A DNA stretch of 64,000 bases, from the NCBI RefSeq assembly GCF_910591885.1, contig NC_063278.1:372001-436000 (forward strand). Direction: 5' to 3'. Below are positions 33,259-47,615 of the stretch, one piece after another (positions within the stretch are counted from its first letter, which is position 1; every line of letters starts with the position of its first letter). The notes below the pieces were generated by a model. That model ran no database searches. It was not told the origin of the DNA and worked only from the letters and a program-made list of their open reading frames with translations. A program made the position numbers and the translations under genes. The DNA is from Bombus terrestris (lineage: Eukaryota > Arthropoda > Insecta > Hymenoptera > Apidae).

Positions 33259-34565
33259 AAGTCCAGTCCAGATCATCCAAAATGCTTTTAGCGGCATTTG
33301 GAGATCCAAACAGCACTGGTGCGTAGTTCTTAGCTTGGCATCGTTTTCCAAAGATTAATCAACGGATTAATTTTTTGGAAAACGATGCCAATTACCAGGT
33401 CTCACTACGTGGAGGTGACTGCGCAAGAGACTCGCCCATGGGTTATTTAACTTTATACATCCATCTCGACATTCAACCCATTGGCAGAATGTCGAGTTAC
33501 GACTCTACTTGGCCATGGGCCTGCGTAAAGACATAGTTGTTTCGTACCCTAACTGCGAAACACATATCTCCAACGCAGCGCTTACATGAATCTTTACAAA
33601 CGTAGAACAAAACATACATAACGCGACATCTATCTCCCACACAACGATTACAGAGATCCGTACAAATATTGTATAATAATTGGCATCCCTATTGGCAGCA
33701 TTCGGTATCAAAGACAAATTTATATAACTTGGAACGAATGAAAGAAAATGAAGCTAACGAAGGAACTAACGAACTCATGCGACGTACCCCGGTGCACCGG
33801 ATAACCCGAAGGATTAGCGGAAAGCCCAAGTAATGACCATAACTCGATTCCTGTTTCGCCGTTCGAAACTTATACGAGTCGCGGTCGATGGCGCCGACCG
33901 ACGACGCCAGTGATCTGCTGGTGATCCAGCCGTGGATCCAGCACATAGGCCGGCAACTTAACACACTCCAACTGAACATGTGGAACCCGGGGAGGTACCG
34001 CTGAACAGAATTACGAAGGCAGAGGCCTCAACTGAACAGTGAGGCCCACCCCCGCGGGCCCGAACAGAATTACTGAGGACGTGAAATTACAGGTCCCTGC
34101 CCGAGTACCGAAGTACCAATCGGACAGGAGTGCAGATCCACGACTGAATCCCCAACAGATTCGCAAGCATCAGCGGCGCGACGACAACTCCCGCGATTCG
34201 GTGCGAACGTCGAGCAGTCGTCGAGCAGTCACCAAGACTGAGGTGTGCTTGGGCCGCCTTACGAATCCAAAGTGTTTTCCAGTGCACGTTGACCCGCACG
34301 TACCCGGGATACGTGCGAGCGAGTACGCCACGCGACAGTTTGAAAGAACTGAGTGATCGCGAACCGACAAATCGCGGGTACAATTTTTCGTTCCAAGATG
34401 GATAAGTACCGTTGTACAGAATGAGCTCACAATGCACTTAACATAGGTATCTATCTTACGATTAATTAAGCCTAAAACGCACGCATTCTACGGTGTCCAA
34501 CGATGTCCAACGATGTCCAACGTTGTCCAACGTCGTCCAACTTTGTCCAACGGTGTCCCACGTTG
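33259..34565. repeat. Satellite monomer U18
   Basis: 1307 bp. Repeats the U13 markers at an offset of 6515 bp. Private GGGGAGGTACCGC near 33990 and CAAAGTGTTTTCC. Confidence 0.95.
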
Positions 34566-35872
34566 AAGTCCAGTCCAGATAATCCAAAATGCTTTTAGCG
34601 GCATTTGGAGATCCAAACAGGACTGGTGCGTAGTTCCTAGCTTGGCATCGTTTTCCAAAGATTAATCAACGGATTAATTTTTTGGAAAACGATGCCAATT
34701 ACCAGGTCTCACTACGTGGAGGTGACTGCGCAAGAGACCCGCCCATGGGTTATTTAACCTTATACATCCATCTCGACATTCAACCCATTGGCAGAATGTC
34801 GAGTTACGACTCTACTTGACCATGGGCCTGCGTAAAGAAATAGTTGTTTCTTACCCTAACTGCGAAACACATATCTCCAACGCAGCGCTTACATGAATCT
34901 TTACAAACGTAGAACAAAACATACATAACGCGACATCTATCTCCCACACAACGATTACATAGATCCGTACAAATATTGTATAATAATTGGCATCCCAATT
35001 TTCAGCATTCGGTATCAAAGACACATTTATATAACTTGGAACGAATGAAAGAATATGAAGCTAACGAATGAACTAACGAACTCATGCGACGTACCCCGGT
35101 GCACCGGATAACCCGAAGGATTAGCGGAAAGCCCAAGTATTGACCATAACTCGATTCCTGTTTCGCCGTTCGAAACTTATACGAGTCGCGGTCGATGGCG
35201 CCGACCGATGATGCCAGTGATCCGCTGGTGATCCAGCCGTGGATCCAGCACATAGGCCGGCAACTTAACACACTCCAACTGAACATGTGGAACCCGGGGA
35301 GGGGCCGCTGAACAGAATTACGAAGGCAGAGGCCTCAACTGAACAGTGGGGCCCACCCCCGCGGGCCCGAACAGAATTACGGAGGACGTGAAATTACAGG
35401 TCCCTGCCCGAGTACCGAAGTACCAATCGGACAGGAGTGCCGATCCACGACTGAATCCCCAACAGATGCGCAAGCATCAGCGGCGCGACGACAACTCCCG
35501 CGATTCGGTGCGAACGTCGAGCAGTCGTCGAGCAGTCACCAAGACTGAGGTGTGCTTCGGCCGCCTTACGAATGCAAAGAGTTTTCCAGTGCACGTTGAC
35601 CCGCACGTACCCGGGATACGTCCGAGCGAGTACGCTACGCGACAGTTTGAAAGAACTGAGTGATCGCGAACCGACAAATCGCGGGTACAATTTTTCGTTC
35701 CAAGATGGATAAGTATCGTTGTACAGAATGAGCTCACAATGCACTTAACATAGGTATCTATCTTACGATTAATTAAGCCTAAAACGCACGCATTCTACGG
35801 TGTCCAACGATGTCCAACGATGTCCAACGTTGTCCAACGTCGTCCAACTTTGTCCAACGGTGTCCCACGTTG
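34566..35872. repeat. Satellite monomer U19
   Basis: 1307 bp, alpha tract. CATCCCAATTTTCAGC near 34991 and GAATGAACTAACG. Confidence 0.95.
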
Positions 35873-37180
35873 AAGTCCAGTCCAGATCATCCAAAATGCT
35901 TTTAGCGGCATTTGGAGATCCAAACAGGACTGGTGCGTAGTTCTTAGCTTGGCATCGTTTTCCAAAGATTAATCAACGGATAAATTTTTTGGAAAACGAT
36001 GCCAATTACCAGTTCTCACTACGTGGAGGTGACTGCGCAAGAGACCCGCCCATGGGTTATTTAACTTTATACATCCATCTCGACATTCAACCCATTGGCA
36101 GAATGTCGAGTTACGACTCTACTTGACCATGGGCCTGCGTAAAGAAATAGTTGTTTCTTACCCTAACTGCGAAACACATATCTCCAACGCAGCGCTTACA
36201 TGAATCTTTACAAACGTAGAACAAAACATACATAACGCGACATCTATCTCCCACACAACGATTACATAGATCCGTACAAATATTGTATAATAATTGGCAT
36301 CCCCATTTTCAGCATTCGGTATCAAAGACACATTTATATAACTTGGAGCGAATGAAAGAATATGAAGCTAACGAATGAACTAACGAACTCATGCGACGTA
36401 CCCCGGTGCACCGGATAACCCGAAGGATTAGCGGAAAGCCCAAGTATTGACCATAACTCGATTCCTGTTTCGCCGTTCGAAACTTATACGAGTCGCGGTC
36501 GATGGCGCCGACCGATGATGCCAGTGATCCGCTGGTGATCCAGCCGTGGATCCAGCACATAGGCCGGCAACTTAACACACTCCAACTGAACATGTGGAAC
36601 CCGGGGAGGGGCCGCTGAACAGAATTACGAAGGCAGAGGCCTCAACTGAACAGTGGGGCCCACCCCCGCGGGCCCGAACAGAATTACGGAGGACGTGAAA
36701 TTACAGGTCCCTGCCCTTAGTACCGAAGTACCAATCGGACAGGAGTGCAGATCCACGACTGAATCCCCAACAGATGCGCAAGCATCAGCAGCGCGACGAC
36801 AACTCCCGCGATTCGGTGCGAACGTCGAGCAGTCGTCGAGCAGTCACCAAGACTGAGGTGTACTTGGGCCGCCTTACGAATCCAAAGAGTTTTCCAGTGC
36901 ACGTTGACCCGCACGTACCCGGGATACGTGCGAGCGAGTACGCCACGCGACAGTTTGAAAGAACTGAGTGATCGCGAACCGACAAATCGCGGGTACAATT
37001 TTTCGTTCCAAGATGGATAAGTATCGTTGTACAGAATGAGCTCACAATGCACTTAACATAGGTATCTATCTTACGATTAATTAAGCCTAAAACGCACGCA
37101 TTCTACGGTGTCCAACGATGTCCAACGATGTCCAACGTTGTCCAACGTCGTCCAACTTAGTCCAACGGTGTACCACGTTG
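35873..37180. repeat. Satellite monomer U20
   Basis: 1308 bp. A 1-bp insertion near 36716 (GCCCTTAGTACC) breaks the recurrent 105-codon frame. CATCCCCATTTTCAGC as in U16. Confidence 0.95.
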
Positions 37181-38467
37181 AAGTCCAGTCCAGATCATCC
37201 AAAATGCTTTTAGCGGCATTTGGAGATCCAAACAGGACTGGTGCGTAGTTCTTAGCTTGGCATGGTTTTCCAAAGGTTAATCAACGGATTAATTTTTTTG
37301 AAAACGATGCCAATTACCAGGTCTCACTACGTGGAGGTGACTGCGCAAGAGACCCGCCCATGGGTTATTTAACTTTATACATCCATCTCGACATTCAACC
37401 CATTGGCAGAATGTCGAGTTACGACTCTCCTTGACCATGGTCCTGCGTAAAGAAATAGTTGTTTCGTACCCTAACTGCGAAACACATATCTCCAACGCAG
37501 CTCTTACATGAATCTTTACAAACGTAGAACAAAACATACATAACGCGACATCTATCTCCCACACAACGATTACATAGATCCGTACAAATATTGTATAATA
37601 ATTGGCATCCCTATTGGCAGCATTCGGTATCAAAGACACATTTATATAACTTGGAACGAATGAAAGAAAATGAAGCTAACGAAGGAACTAACGAACTCAT
37701 GCGACGTACCCCGGTACACCGGATAACCCGAAGGATTAGCGGAAAGCCCAAGTAATGACCAAAACTCGATTCCTGTTTCGCCGTTCGAAACTTATACGAG
37801 TCGCGGTCGATGGCGCCGACCGACGACGCCAGTGATCCGCTGGTGATCCTGCCGTGGATCCAGCACATAGGCCGGCAACTTAACACACTCCAACTGAACA
37901 TGTGGAACCCGGGGAGGGGCCGCTGAACAGAATTACGAAGGCAGAGGCCTCAACTGAACAGTGGGGCCCACCCCCGCGGGCCGGAACAGAATTACTGAGG
38001 ACGTGAAATTACAGGTCCCTGCCCATGTACCGAAGTACCAATCGGACAGAACTGCAGATCCACGACTGAATCCCCAACAGATTCGCAAGCATCAGCGGCG
38101 CGACGACAACTCCCGCGATTCGGTGCGAACGTCGAGCAGTCGTCGAGCAGTCACCAAGACTGAGGTGTGCTTGGGCCGCCATACGAATCCAAAGAGTTTT
38201 CCAGTGCACGTTGACCCGCACGTACCCGGGATACGCGCGAGCGAGTACGCCACGCGACAGTTTGAAAGAACTGAGTGATCGCGAACCGACAAATCGCGGG
38301 TACAATTTTTCGTTCCACGATGGATATGTATCGTTGTACAGAAAGAGCTCACAATGCACTTAACGTAGGTATCTATCTTACGATTAATTAAGCCTAAAAC
38401 GCACGCATTCTACGGTGTCCAACGATGTCCAACGATGTCCAACGATGTCCAACGTTGTCCAACGTTG
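37181..38467. repeat. Satellite monomer U21
   Basis: 1287 bp, short tract. Both arms of H1 are mutated (CATGGTTTTCC; TTTTTTTGAAAAC). Its end, from 38181, is the left boundary of the gamma block. Confidence 0.95.
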
Positions 38468-39774
38468 AAGTCCAGTCCAGATCATCCAAAATGCTATTAG
38501 CGGCATTTGGAGATCCAAACCGGACTGTTGCGTAGTTCTTAGCTTGGCATCGTTTTCTAAATATTAATCAACGGATTAATTTTTTGGAAAACGATGCCAC
38601 TTACCAGGTCTCACCACGCGGAGGTGACTACGCAAGAGACCCGCCCATGGCTTCTTTATCTTTATACATCCATCTCGACATTCAACCCATTGGCAGAATG
38701 TCGAGTTACGACTCTACTTGACCATGGGCCTGCGTAAAGGAATAGTTGTTTCGTACCCTAACTGCGAAACACATATTTCCAACGCAGCGCTTACATGAAT
38801 CTTTACAAACGTGGAGCAAAGCATACATAACGCCACAGCTATCTCCCACACACCGATTACATAGATCAGTACAAATATTGTACAATAATTGGTATCCCTA
38901 CTGGCAGCATTCGGTATCAAAGACACATTTATCTAACTTGGAACGAATGAAAGAAAATGAAGCTAACGAACGAACTAACAAACTTACGCGACGTACCCCC
39001 GTGCACCGGATAACCCGAAGGATTAGCGGACAGCCCAAGTATTGACCATAACTCGATTCCTGTTTCGCCGTTCGAAACTTATACGAGTCGCGGTCGATGG
39101 CGCCGACCGACGACGCCAGTGATCTGCTGGTGATCCAGCCGTGGATCCAGCACATAGACCGGCAACTTAACACACTCCAACTGAACATGTGGAACCCGGG
39201 GAGGGGCCGCTGAACAGAATTACGAAGGCAGAGGCCTCAACTGAACAGTGGGGCCCACCCCCGCGGGCCAGAACAGGATTACGGAGGACGTGAAATTACA
39301 GGTCCCTGCCCGAGTACCGAAGTACCAATCGGACAGGAGTGCAGATCCACGACTGAATCCCCAACAGATTCGCAAGCATCAGCGGCGCGACGACAACTCC
39401 CGCGATTCGGTGCGAACGTCGAGCAGTCGTCGAGCAGTCACGAAGACTGAGGTGTGCTTGGGCCGCCTTACGTATCCAAAGTGTTTTCCAGTGCACGTTG
39501 ACCCGCACGTACCCGGGATACGTGCGAGCGAGTACGCCACGCGACAGTTTGAAAGAACTGAGTGATCGCGAACCGACAAATCGCGGGTACAATTTTTCGT
39601 TCCAAGATGGATAAGTACCGTTGTACAGAATGAGCTCACAATGCACTTAACATAGGTATCTATCTTACGATTAATTAAGCCTAAAACGCACGCATTCTAC
39701 GGTGTCCAACGATGTCCAACGATGTCCAACGTTGTCCAACGTCGTCCAACGTTGTCCAACGGTGTCCCACCGTG
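38468..39774. repeat. Satellite monomer U22 (gamma)
   Basis: First full gamma monomer, 1307 bp: GTGGAGCAAAGC, GCCACAGCTATC, TTATCTAACTTGG and GAACGAACTAAC replace the main-type bases. Confidence 0.95.
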
Positions 39775-41080
39775 CAGTCCCGTCCAGATCATCCAAAATG
39801 CTTTTAGCGGCATTTGGAGATCCAAACAGGACTGGTGCGTAGTTCTTAGCTTGGCATCGTTTTCCAAAGATTAATCAACTGATTAATTTTTTGGAAAACG
39901 ATGCCAATTACCAGGTCTCACCACGCGGAGGTGACTACGCAAGAGACACGCCCATGGGTTATTTAACTTTATACATCCATCTCGACATTCAACCCATTGG
40001 CAGAATGTCGAGTTACGACTCTACTAGACCATGGGCCTGCGTAAAGGAATAGTTGTTTCGTACCCTAACTGCGAAACACATATTTCCAACGCAGCGCTTA
40101 CATGAATCTTTACAAACGTGGAGCAAAGCATACATAACGCCACAGCTATCTCCCACACACCGATTACATAGATCAGTACAAATATTGTACAATAATTGGT
40201 ATCCCTACTGACAGCATTCGGTATCAAAGACACATTTATCTAACTTGGAACGAATGAAAGAAAATGAAGCTAACGAACGAACTAACAAACTTACGCGACG
40301 TACCCCCGTGCACCGGATAACCCGAAGGATTATGGACAGCCCAAGTATTGACCATAACTCGATTCCTGTTTCGCCGTTCGAAACTTATACGAGTCGCGGT
40401 CGATGGCGCCGACCGATGATGCCAGTGATCCGCTGGTGATCCAGCCGTAGATCCAGCACATAGGCCGGCAACTTAACACACTCCAACTGAACATGTGGAA
40501 CCCGGGGAGGGGCCGCTGAACAGAATTACGAAGGCAGAGGCCTCAACTGAACAGTGGGGCCCACCCCCGCGGGCCAGAACAGGATTACGGAGGACGTGAA
40601 ATTACAGGTCCCTGCCCGAGTACCGAAGTACCAATCGGACAGGAGTGCAGATCCACGACTGAATCCCCAACAGATTCGCAAGCATCAGCGGCGCGACGAC
40701 AACTCCCGCGATTCGGTGCGAACTTCGAGCAGTCGTCGAGCAGTCACGAAGACTGAGGTGTGCTTGGGCCGCCTTACGAATCCAAAGTGTTTTCCAGTGC
40801 ACGTTGACCCGCACGTACCCGGGATACGTGCGAGCGAGTACGCCACGCGACAGTTTGAAAGAACTGAGTGATCGCGAACCGACAAATCGCGGGTACAATT
40901 TTTCGTTCCAAGATGGATAAGTACCGTTGTACAGAATGAGCTCACAATGCACTTAACATAGGTATCTATCTTACGATTAATTAAGCCTAAAATGCACGCA
41001 TTCCACAGTGTCCAACGATGTCCAACGATGTCCAACGTTGTCCAACGTCGTCCAACGTTGTCCAACGGTGTCCCACCGTG
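39775..41080. repeat. Satellite monomer U23 (gamma)
   Basis: 1306 bp. Starts CAGTCCCGTCC; AACT hairpin loop; 1-bp loss near 40331 (GGATTATGGACAG). Confidence 0.95.
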
Positions 41081-42387
41081 AAGTCCAGTCCAGATCATCC
41101 AAAATGCTATTAGCGGCATTTGGAGATCCAAACCGGACTGGTGCGTAGTTCTTAGCTTGGCATCGTTTTCTAAAGATTAATCAACGGATTAATTTTTTGG
41201 AAAACGATGCCAATTACCAGGTCTCACCACGCGGAGGTGACTACGCAAGAGACCCGCCCATGGCTTCTTTATCTTTATACATCCATCTCGACATTCAACC
41301 CATTGGCAGAATGTCGAGTTACGACTCTACTTGACCATGGGCCTGCGTAAAGGAATAGTTGTTTCGTACCCTAACTGCGAAACACATATTTCTAACGCAG
41401 CGCTTACATGAATCATTACAAACGTGGAGCAAAGCATACATAACGCCACAGCTATCTCCCACACACCGATTACATAGATCAGTACAAATATTGTACAATA
41501 ATTGGTATCCCTACTGGCAGCATTCGGTATCAAAGACACATTTATCTAACTTGGAACGAATGAAAGAAAATGAAGCTAACGAACGAACTAACAAACTTAC
41601 GCGACGTACCCCCGTGCACCGGATAACCCGAAGGATTAGCGGACAGCCCAAGTATTGACCATAACTCGATTCCTGTTTCGCCGTTCGAAACTTATACGAG
41701 TCGCGGTCGATGGCGCCGACCGATGATGCCAGTGATCCGCTGGTGATCCAGCCGTAGATCCAGCACATAGGCCGGCAACTTAACACACTCCAACTGAACA
41801 TGTGGAACCCGGGGAGGGGCCGCTGAACAGAATTACGAAGGCAGAGGCCTCAACTGAACAGTGGGGCCCACCCCCGCGGGCCAGAACAGGATTACGGAGG
41901 ACGTGAATTTACAGGTCCCTGCCCGAGTACCGAAGTACCAATCGGACAGGAGTGCAGATCCACGACTGAATCCCCAACAGATTCGCAAGCATCAGCGGCG
42001 CGACGACAACTCCCGCGATTCGGTGCGAACGTCGAGCAGTCGTCGAGCAGTCACGAAGACTGAGGTGTGCTTGGGCCGCCTTACGAATCCAAAGTGTTTT
42101 CCAGTGCACGTTGACCCGCACGTACCCGGGATACGTGCGAGCGAGTACGCCACGCGACAGTTTGAAAGAACTGAGTGATCGCGAACCGACAAATCGCGGG
42201 TACAATTTTTCGTTCCAAGATGGATAAGTACCGTTGTACAGAATGAGCTCACAATGCACTTAACATAGGTATCTATCTTACGATTAATTAAGCCTAAAAC
42301 GCACGCATTCTACAGTGTCCAACGATGTCCAACGATGTCCAACGTTGTCCAACGTCGTCCAACGTTGTCCAACGGGGTCCCACCGTG
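41081..42387. repeat. Satellite monomer U24 (gamma)
   Basis: 1307 bp. Markers ATATTTCTAACGC and GAATCATTAC are shared only with U27, three monomers later. Confidence 0.95.
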
Positions 42388-43694
42388 AAGTCCAGTCCAG
42401 ATCATCCAAAATGCTATTAGCGGCATTTGGAGATCCAAACAGGACTGGTGCGTAGTTCTTAGCTTGGCATCGTTTTCCAAAGATTAATCAACTGATTAAT
42501 TTTTTGGAAAACGATGCCAATTACCAGGTCTCACCACGCGGAGGTGACTACGCAAGAGACCCGCCCATGGCTTCTTTATCTTTATACATCCATCTCGACA
42601 TTCAACCCATTGGCAGAATGTCGAGTTACGACTCTACTTGACCATGGGCCTGCGTAAAGAAATAGTTGTTTCGTACCCTAACTGCGAAACACATATTTCC
42701 AACGCAGCGCTTACATGAATCTTTACAAACGTGGAGCAAAGCATACATAAAGCCACAGCTATCTCCCACACACCGATTACATAGATCAGTACAAATATTG
42801 TACAATAATTGGTATCCCTACTGGCAGCATTCGGTATCAAAGACACATTTATCTAACTTGGAACGAATGAAAGAAAATGAAGCTAACTAACGAAATAACA
42901 AACTTACGCGACGTACCCCCGTGCACCGGATAACCCGAAGGATTAGCGGACAGCCCAAGTATTGACCATAACTCGATTCATGTTTCGCCGTTCGAAACTT
43001 ATACGAGTCGCGGTCGATGGCGCCGACCGATGATGCCAGTGATCCGCTGGTGATCCAGCCGTGGATCCAGCACATAGGCCTGCAACTTAACACACTCCAA
43101 CTGAACATGTGGAACCCGGAGAGGGGCCGCTGAACAGAATTACGAAGGCAGAGGCCTCAACTGAACAGTGGGGCCCACCCCCGCGGGCCCGAACAGGATT
43201 ACGGAGGACGTGAAATTACAGGTCCCTTCCCGAGTACCGAAGTACCAATCGGACAGGAGTGCAGATCCACGACTGAATCCCCAACAGATTCGCAAGCATC
43301 AGCGGCGCGACGACAACTCCCGCGATTCGGTGCGAACGTCGAGCAGTCGTCGAGCAGTCACCAAGACTGAGGTGTGCTTGGGCCGCCTTACGAATCCAAA
43401 GAGTTTTCCAGTGCACGTTGACCCGCACGTACCCGGGATACGTGCGAGCGAGTACGCCACGCGACAGTTTGAAAGAACTGAGTGATCGCGAACCGACAAA
43501 TCGCGGGTACAATTTTTCGTTCCAAGATGGATAAGTATAGTTGTACAGAATGAGCTCACAATGCACTTAACATAGGTATCTATCTTACGATTAATTAAGC
43601 CTAAAACGCACGCATTCTACGGTGTCCAACGATGTTCAACGATGTCCAACGTTGTCCAACGTCGTCCAACGTTGTCCAACGGTGTCCCACCGTG
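42388..43694. repeat. Satellite monomer U25 (gamma)
   Basis: 1307 bp. AACT loop; CATAAAGCCACAG shared with U29 and U33; private TAACTAACGAAATAAC near 42885. Confidence 0.95.
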
Positions 43695-45001
43695 AAGTCC
43701 AGTCCAGATCATCCAAAATGCTTTTAGCGGCATTTGGAGATCCAAACAGGACTGGTGCGTAGTTCTTAGCTTGGCATCGTTTTCTAAAGATTAATCAACG
43801 GATTAATTTTTTGGAAAACGATGCCAATTACCAGGTCTCACTACGTGGAGGTGACTGCGCAAGAGACACGCCCATGGGTTATTTAACTTTATACATCCAT
43901 CTCGACATTCAACCCATTGGCAGAATGTCGAGTTACGACTCCACCTGACCATGGGCCTGCGTATAGAAATAGTTGTTTCGTACCCTAACTGCGAAACACA
44001 TATCTCCAACGCAGCGCTTACATGAATCTTTACAAACGTGGAGCAAAGCATACATAACGCCACAGCTATCTCCCACACACCGATTACATAGATCAGTACA
44101 AATATTGTACAATAATTGGTATCCCTACTGGCAGCATTCGGTATCAAAGACACATTTATCTAACTTGGGACGAATGAAAGAAAATGAAGCTAACGAACGA
44201 ACTAACAAACTTACGCGACGTACCCCCGTGCACCGGATAACCCGAAGGATTAGCGGACAGCCCAAGTATTGACCATAACTCGATTCCTGTTTCGCCGTTC
44301 GAAACTTATACGAGTCGCGGTCGATGGCGCCGACCGATGATGCCAGTGATCCGCTGGTGATCCAGCCGTGGATCCAGCACATAGGCCGGCAACTTAACAC
44401 ACTCCAACTGAACATGTGGAACCCGGGGAGGGGCCGCTGAACAGAATTACGAAGGCAGAGGCCTCAACTGAACAGTGGGGCCCACCCCCGCGGGCCCGAA
44501 CAGAATTACTGAGGACGTGAAATTACAGGTCCCTGCCCGAGTACCGAAGTACCAATCGGACAGGAGTGCAGATCCACGACTGAATCCCCAACAGATTCGC
44601 AAGCATCAGCGGCGCGACGACAACTCCCGCGATTCGGTGCGAACGTCGAGCAGTCGTCGAGCAGTCACCAAGACTGAGGTGTGCTTGGGCCGCCTTACGA
44701 ATCCAAAGAGTTTTCCAGTGCACGTCGACCCGCACGTACCCGGGATACGTGCGAGCGAGTACGCCACGCGACAGTTTGAAAGAACTGAGTGATCGCGAAC
44801 CGACAAATCGCGGGTACAATTTTTCGTTCCAAGATGGATAAGTACCGTTGTACAGAATGAGCTCACAATGCACTTAACATAGGTATCTATCTTACGATTA
44901 ATTAAGCCTAAAATGCACGCATTCCACAGTGTCCAACGATGTCCAACGATGTCCAACGTTGTCCAACGTCGTCCAACGTTGTCCAACGGTGTCCCACCGT
45001 G
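43695..45001. repeat. Satellite monomer U26 (gamma, mosaic)
   Basis: 1307 bp. The front is main-like (CACTACGTGG, GGGTTATTTAAC), the middle gamma, and the right half carries TTACTGAGG and CAAAGAG as in the main type. Confidence 0.95.
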
Positions 45002-46308
45002 CAGTCCAGTCCAGATCATCCAAAATGCTATTAGCGGCATTTGGAGATCCAAACCGGACTGGTGCGTAGTTCTTAGCTTGGCATCGTTTTCTAAAGATTA
45101 ATCAACGGATTAATTTTTTGGAAAACGATGCCAATTACCAGGTCTCACCACGCGGAGGTGACTACGCAAGAGACCCGCCCATGGCTTCTTTATCTTTATA
45201 CATCCATCTCGACATTCAACCCATTGGCAGAATGTCGAGTTACGACTCTACTTGACCATGGGCCTGCGTAAAGGAATAGTTGTTTCGTACCCTAACTGCG
45301 AAACACATATTTCTAACGCAGCGCTTACATGAATCATTACAAACGTGGAGCAAAGCATACATAACGCCACAGCTATCTCCCACACACCGATTACATAGAT
45401 CAGTACAAATATTGTACAATAATTGGTATCCCTACTGGCAGCATTCGGTATCAAAGACACATTTATCTAACTTGGAACGAATGAAAGAAAATGAAGCTAA
45501 CGAACGAACTAACAAACTTACGCGACGTACCCCCGTGCACCGGATAACCCGAAGGATTAGCGGACAGCCCAAGTATTGACCATAACTCGATTCCTGTTTC
45601 GCCGTTCGAAACTTATACGAGTCGCGGTCGATGGCGCCGACCGATGATGCCAGTGATCCGCTGGTGATCCAGCCGTAGATCCAGCACATAGGCCGGCAAC
45701 TTAACACACTCCAACTGAACATGTGGAACCCGGGGAGGGGCCGCTGAACAGAATTACGAAGGCAGAGGCCTCAACTGAACAGTGGGGCCCACCCCCGCGG
45801 GCCAGAACAGGATTACGGAGGACGTGAAATTACAGGTCCCTGCCCGAGTACCGAAGTACCAATCGGACAGGAGTGCAGATCCACGACTGAATCCCCAACA
45901 GATTCGCAAGCATCAGCGGCGCGACGACAACTCCCGCGATTCGGTGCGAACGTCGAGCAGTCGTCGAGCAGTCACGAAGACTGAGGTGTGCTTGGGCCGC
46001 CTTACGAATCCAAAGTGTTTTCCAGTGCACGTTGACCCGCACGTACCCGGGATACGTGCGAGCGAGTACGCCACGCGACAGTTTGAAAGAACTGAGTGAT
46101 CGCGAACCGACAAATCGCGGGTACAATTTTTCGGTCCAAGATGGATAAGTACCGTTGTACAGAATGAGCTCACAATGCACTTAACATAGGTATCTATCTT
46201 ACGATTAATTAAGCCTAAAACGCACGCATTCTACAGTGTCCAACGATGTCCAACGATGTCCAACGTTGTCCAACGTCGTCCAACGTTGTCCAACGGGGTC
46301 CCACCGTG
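45002..46308. repeat. Satellite monomer U27 (gamma)
   Basis: 1307 bp. Near copy of U24, offset 3921 bp. Private TTCGGTCCAAG near 46131. Confidence 0.95.
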
Positions 46309-47615
46309 AAGTCCAGTCCAGATCATCCAAAATGCTATTAGCGGCATTTGGAGATCCAAACCGGACTGGTGCGTAGTTCTTAGCTTGGCATCGTTTTCTA
46401 AAGATTAATCAACGGATTAATTTTTTGGAAAACGATGCCAATTACCAGGTCTCACCACGCGGAGGTGACTACGCAAGAGACCCGCCCATGGCTTCTTTAT
46501 CTTTATACATCCATCTCGACATTCAACCCATTGGCAGAATGTCGAGTTACGACTCTACTTGACCATGGGCCTGCGTAAAGGAATAGTTGTTTCGTACCCT
46601 AACTGCGAAACACATATTTCCAACGCAGCGCTTACATGAATCTTTACAAACGTGGAGCAAAGCATACATAACGCCACAGCTATCGCCCACACACCGATTA
46701 CATAGATCAGTACAAATATTGTACAATAATTGGTATCCCTACTGGCAGCATTCGGTATCAAAGACACATTTATCTAACTTGGAACGAATGAAAGAAAATG
46801 AAGCTAACGAACGAACTAACAAACTTACGCGACGTACCCCCGTGCACCGGATAACCCGAAGGATTAGCGGACAGCCCAAGTATTGACCATAACTCGATTC
46901 CTGTTTCGCCGTTCGAAACTTATACGAGTCGCGGTCGATGGCGCCGACCGATGATGCCAGTGATCCGCTGGTGATCCAGCCGTAGGTCCAGCACATAGGC
47001 CGGCAACTTAACACACTCCAACTGAACATGTGGAACCCGGGGAGGGGCCGCTGAACAGAATTACGAAGGCAGAGGCCTCAACTGAACAGTGGGGCCCACC
47101 CCCGCGGGCCAGAACAGGATTACGGAGAACGTGAAATTACAGGTCCCTGCCCGAGTACCGAAGTACCAATCGGACAGGAGTGCAGATCCACGACTGAATC
47201 CCCAACAGATTCGCAAGCATCAGCGGCGCGACGACAACTCCCGCGATTCGGTGCGAACGTCGAGCAGTCGTCGAGCAGTCACGAAGACTGAGGTGTGCTT
47301 GGGCCGCCTTACGAATCCAAAGTGTTTTCCAGTGCACGTTGACCCGCACGTACCCGGGATACGTGCGAGCGAGTACGCCACGCGACAGTTTGAAAGAACT
47401 GAGTGATCGCGAACCGACAAATCGCGGGTACAATTTTTCGTTCCAAGATGGATAAGTACCGTTGTACAGAATGAGCTCACAATGCACTTAACATAGGTAT
47501 CTATCTTACGATTAATTAAGCCTAAAACGCACGCATTCTACAGTGTCCAACGATGTCCAACGATGTCCAACGTTGTCCAACGTCGTCCAACGTTGTCCAA
47601 CGGTGTCCCACCGTG
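46309..47615. repeat. Satellite monomer U28 (gamma)
   Basis: 1307 bp. Private GGAGAACGTG, CTATCGCCCAC and CGTAGGTCCAG. Confidence 0.95.

Noticed and set aside
38746..39045. 99-codon frame in gamma monomers
   Set aside because: Broken or absent in main monomers and in U23 and U25; replacement and silent differences are mixed with no bias visible.
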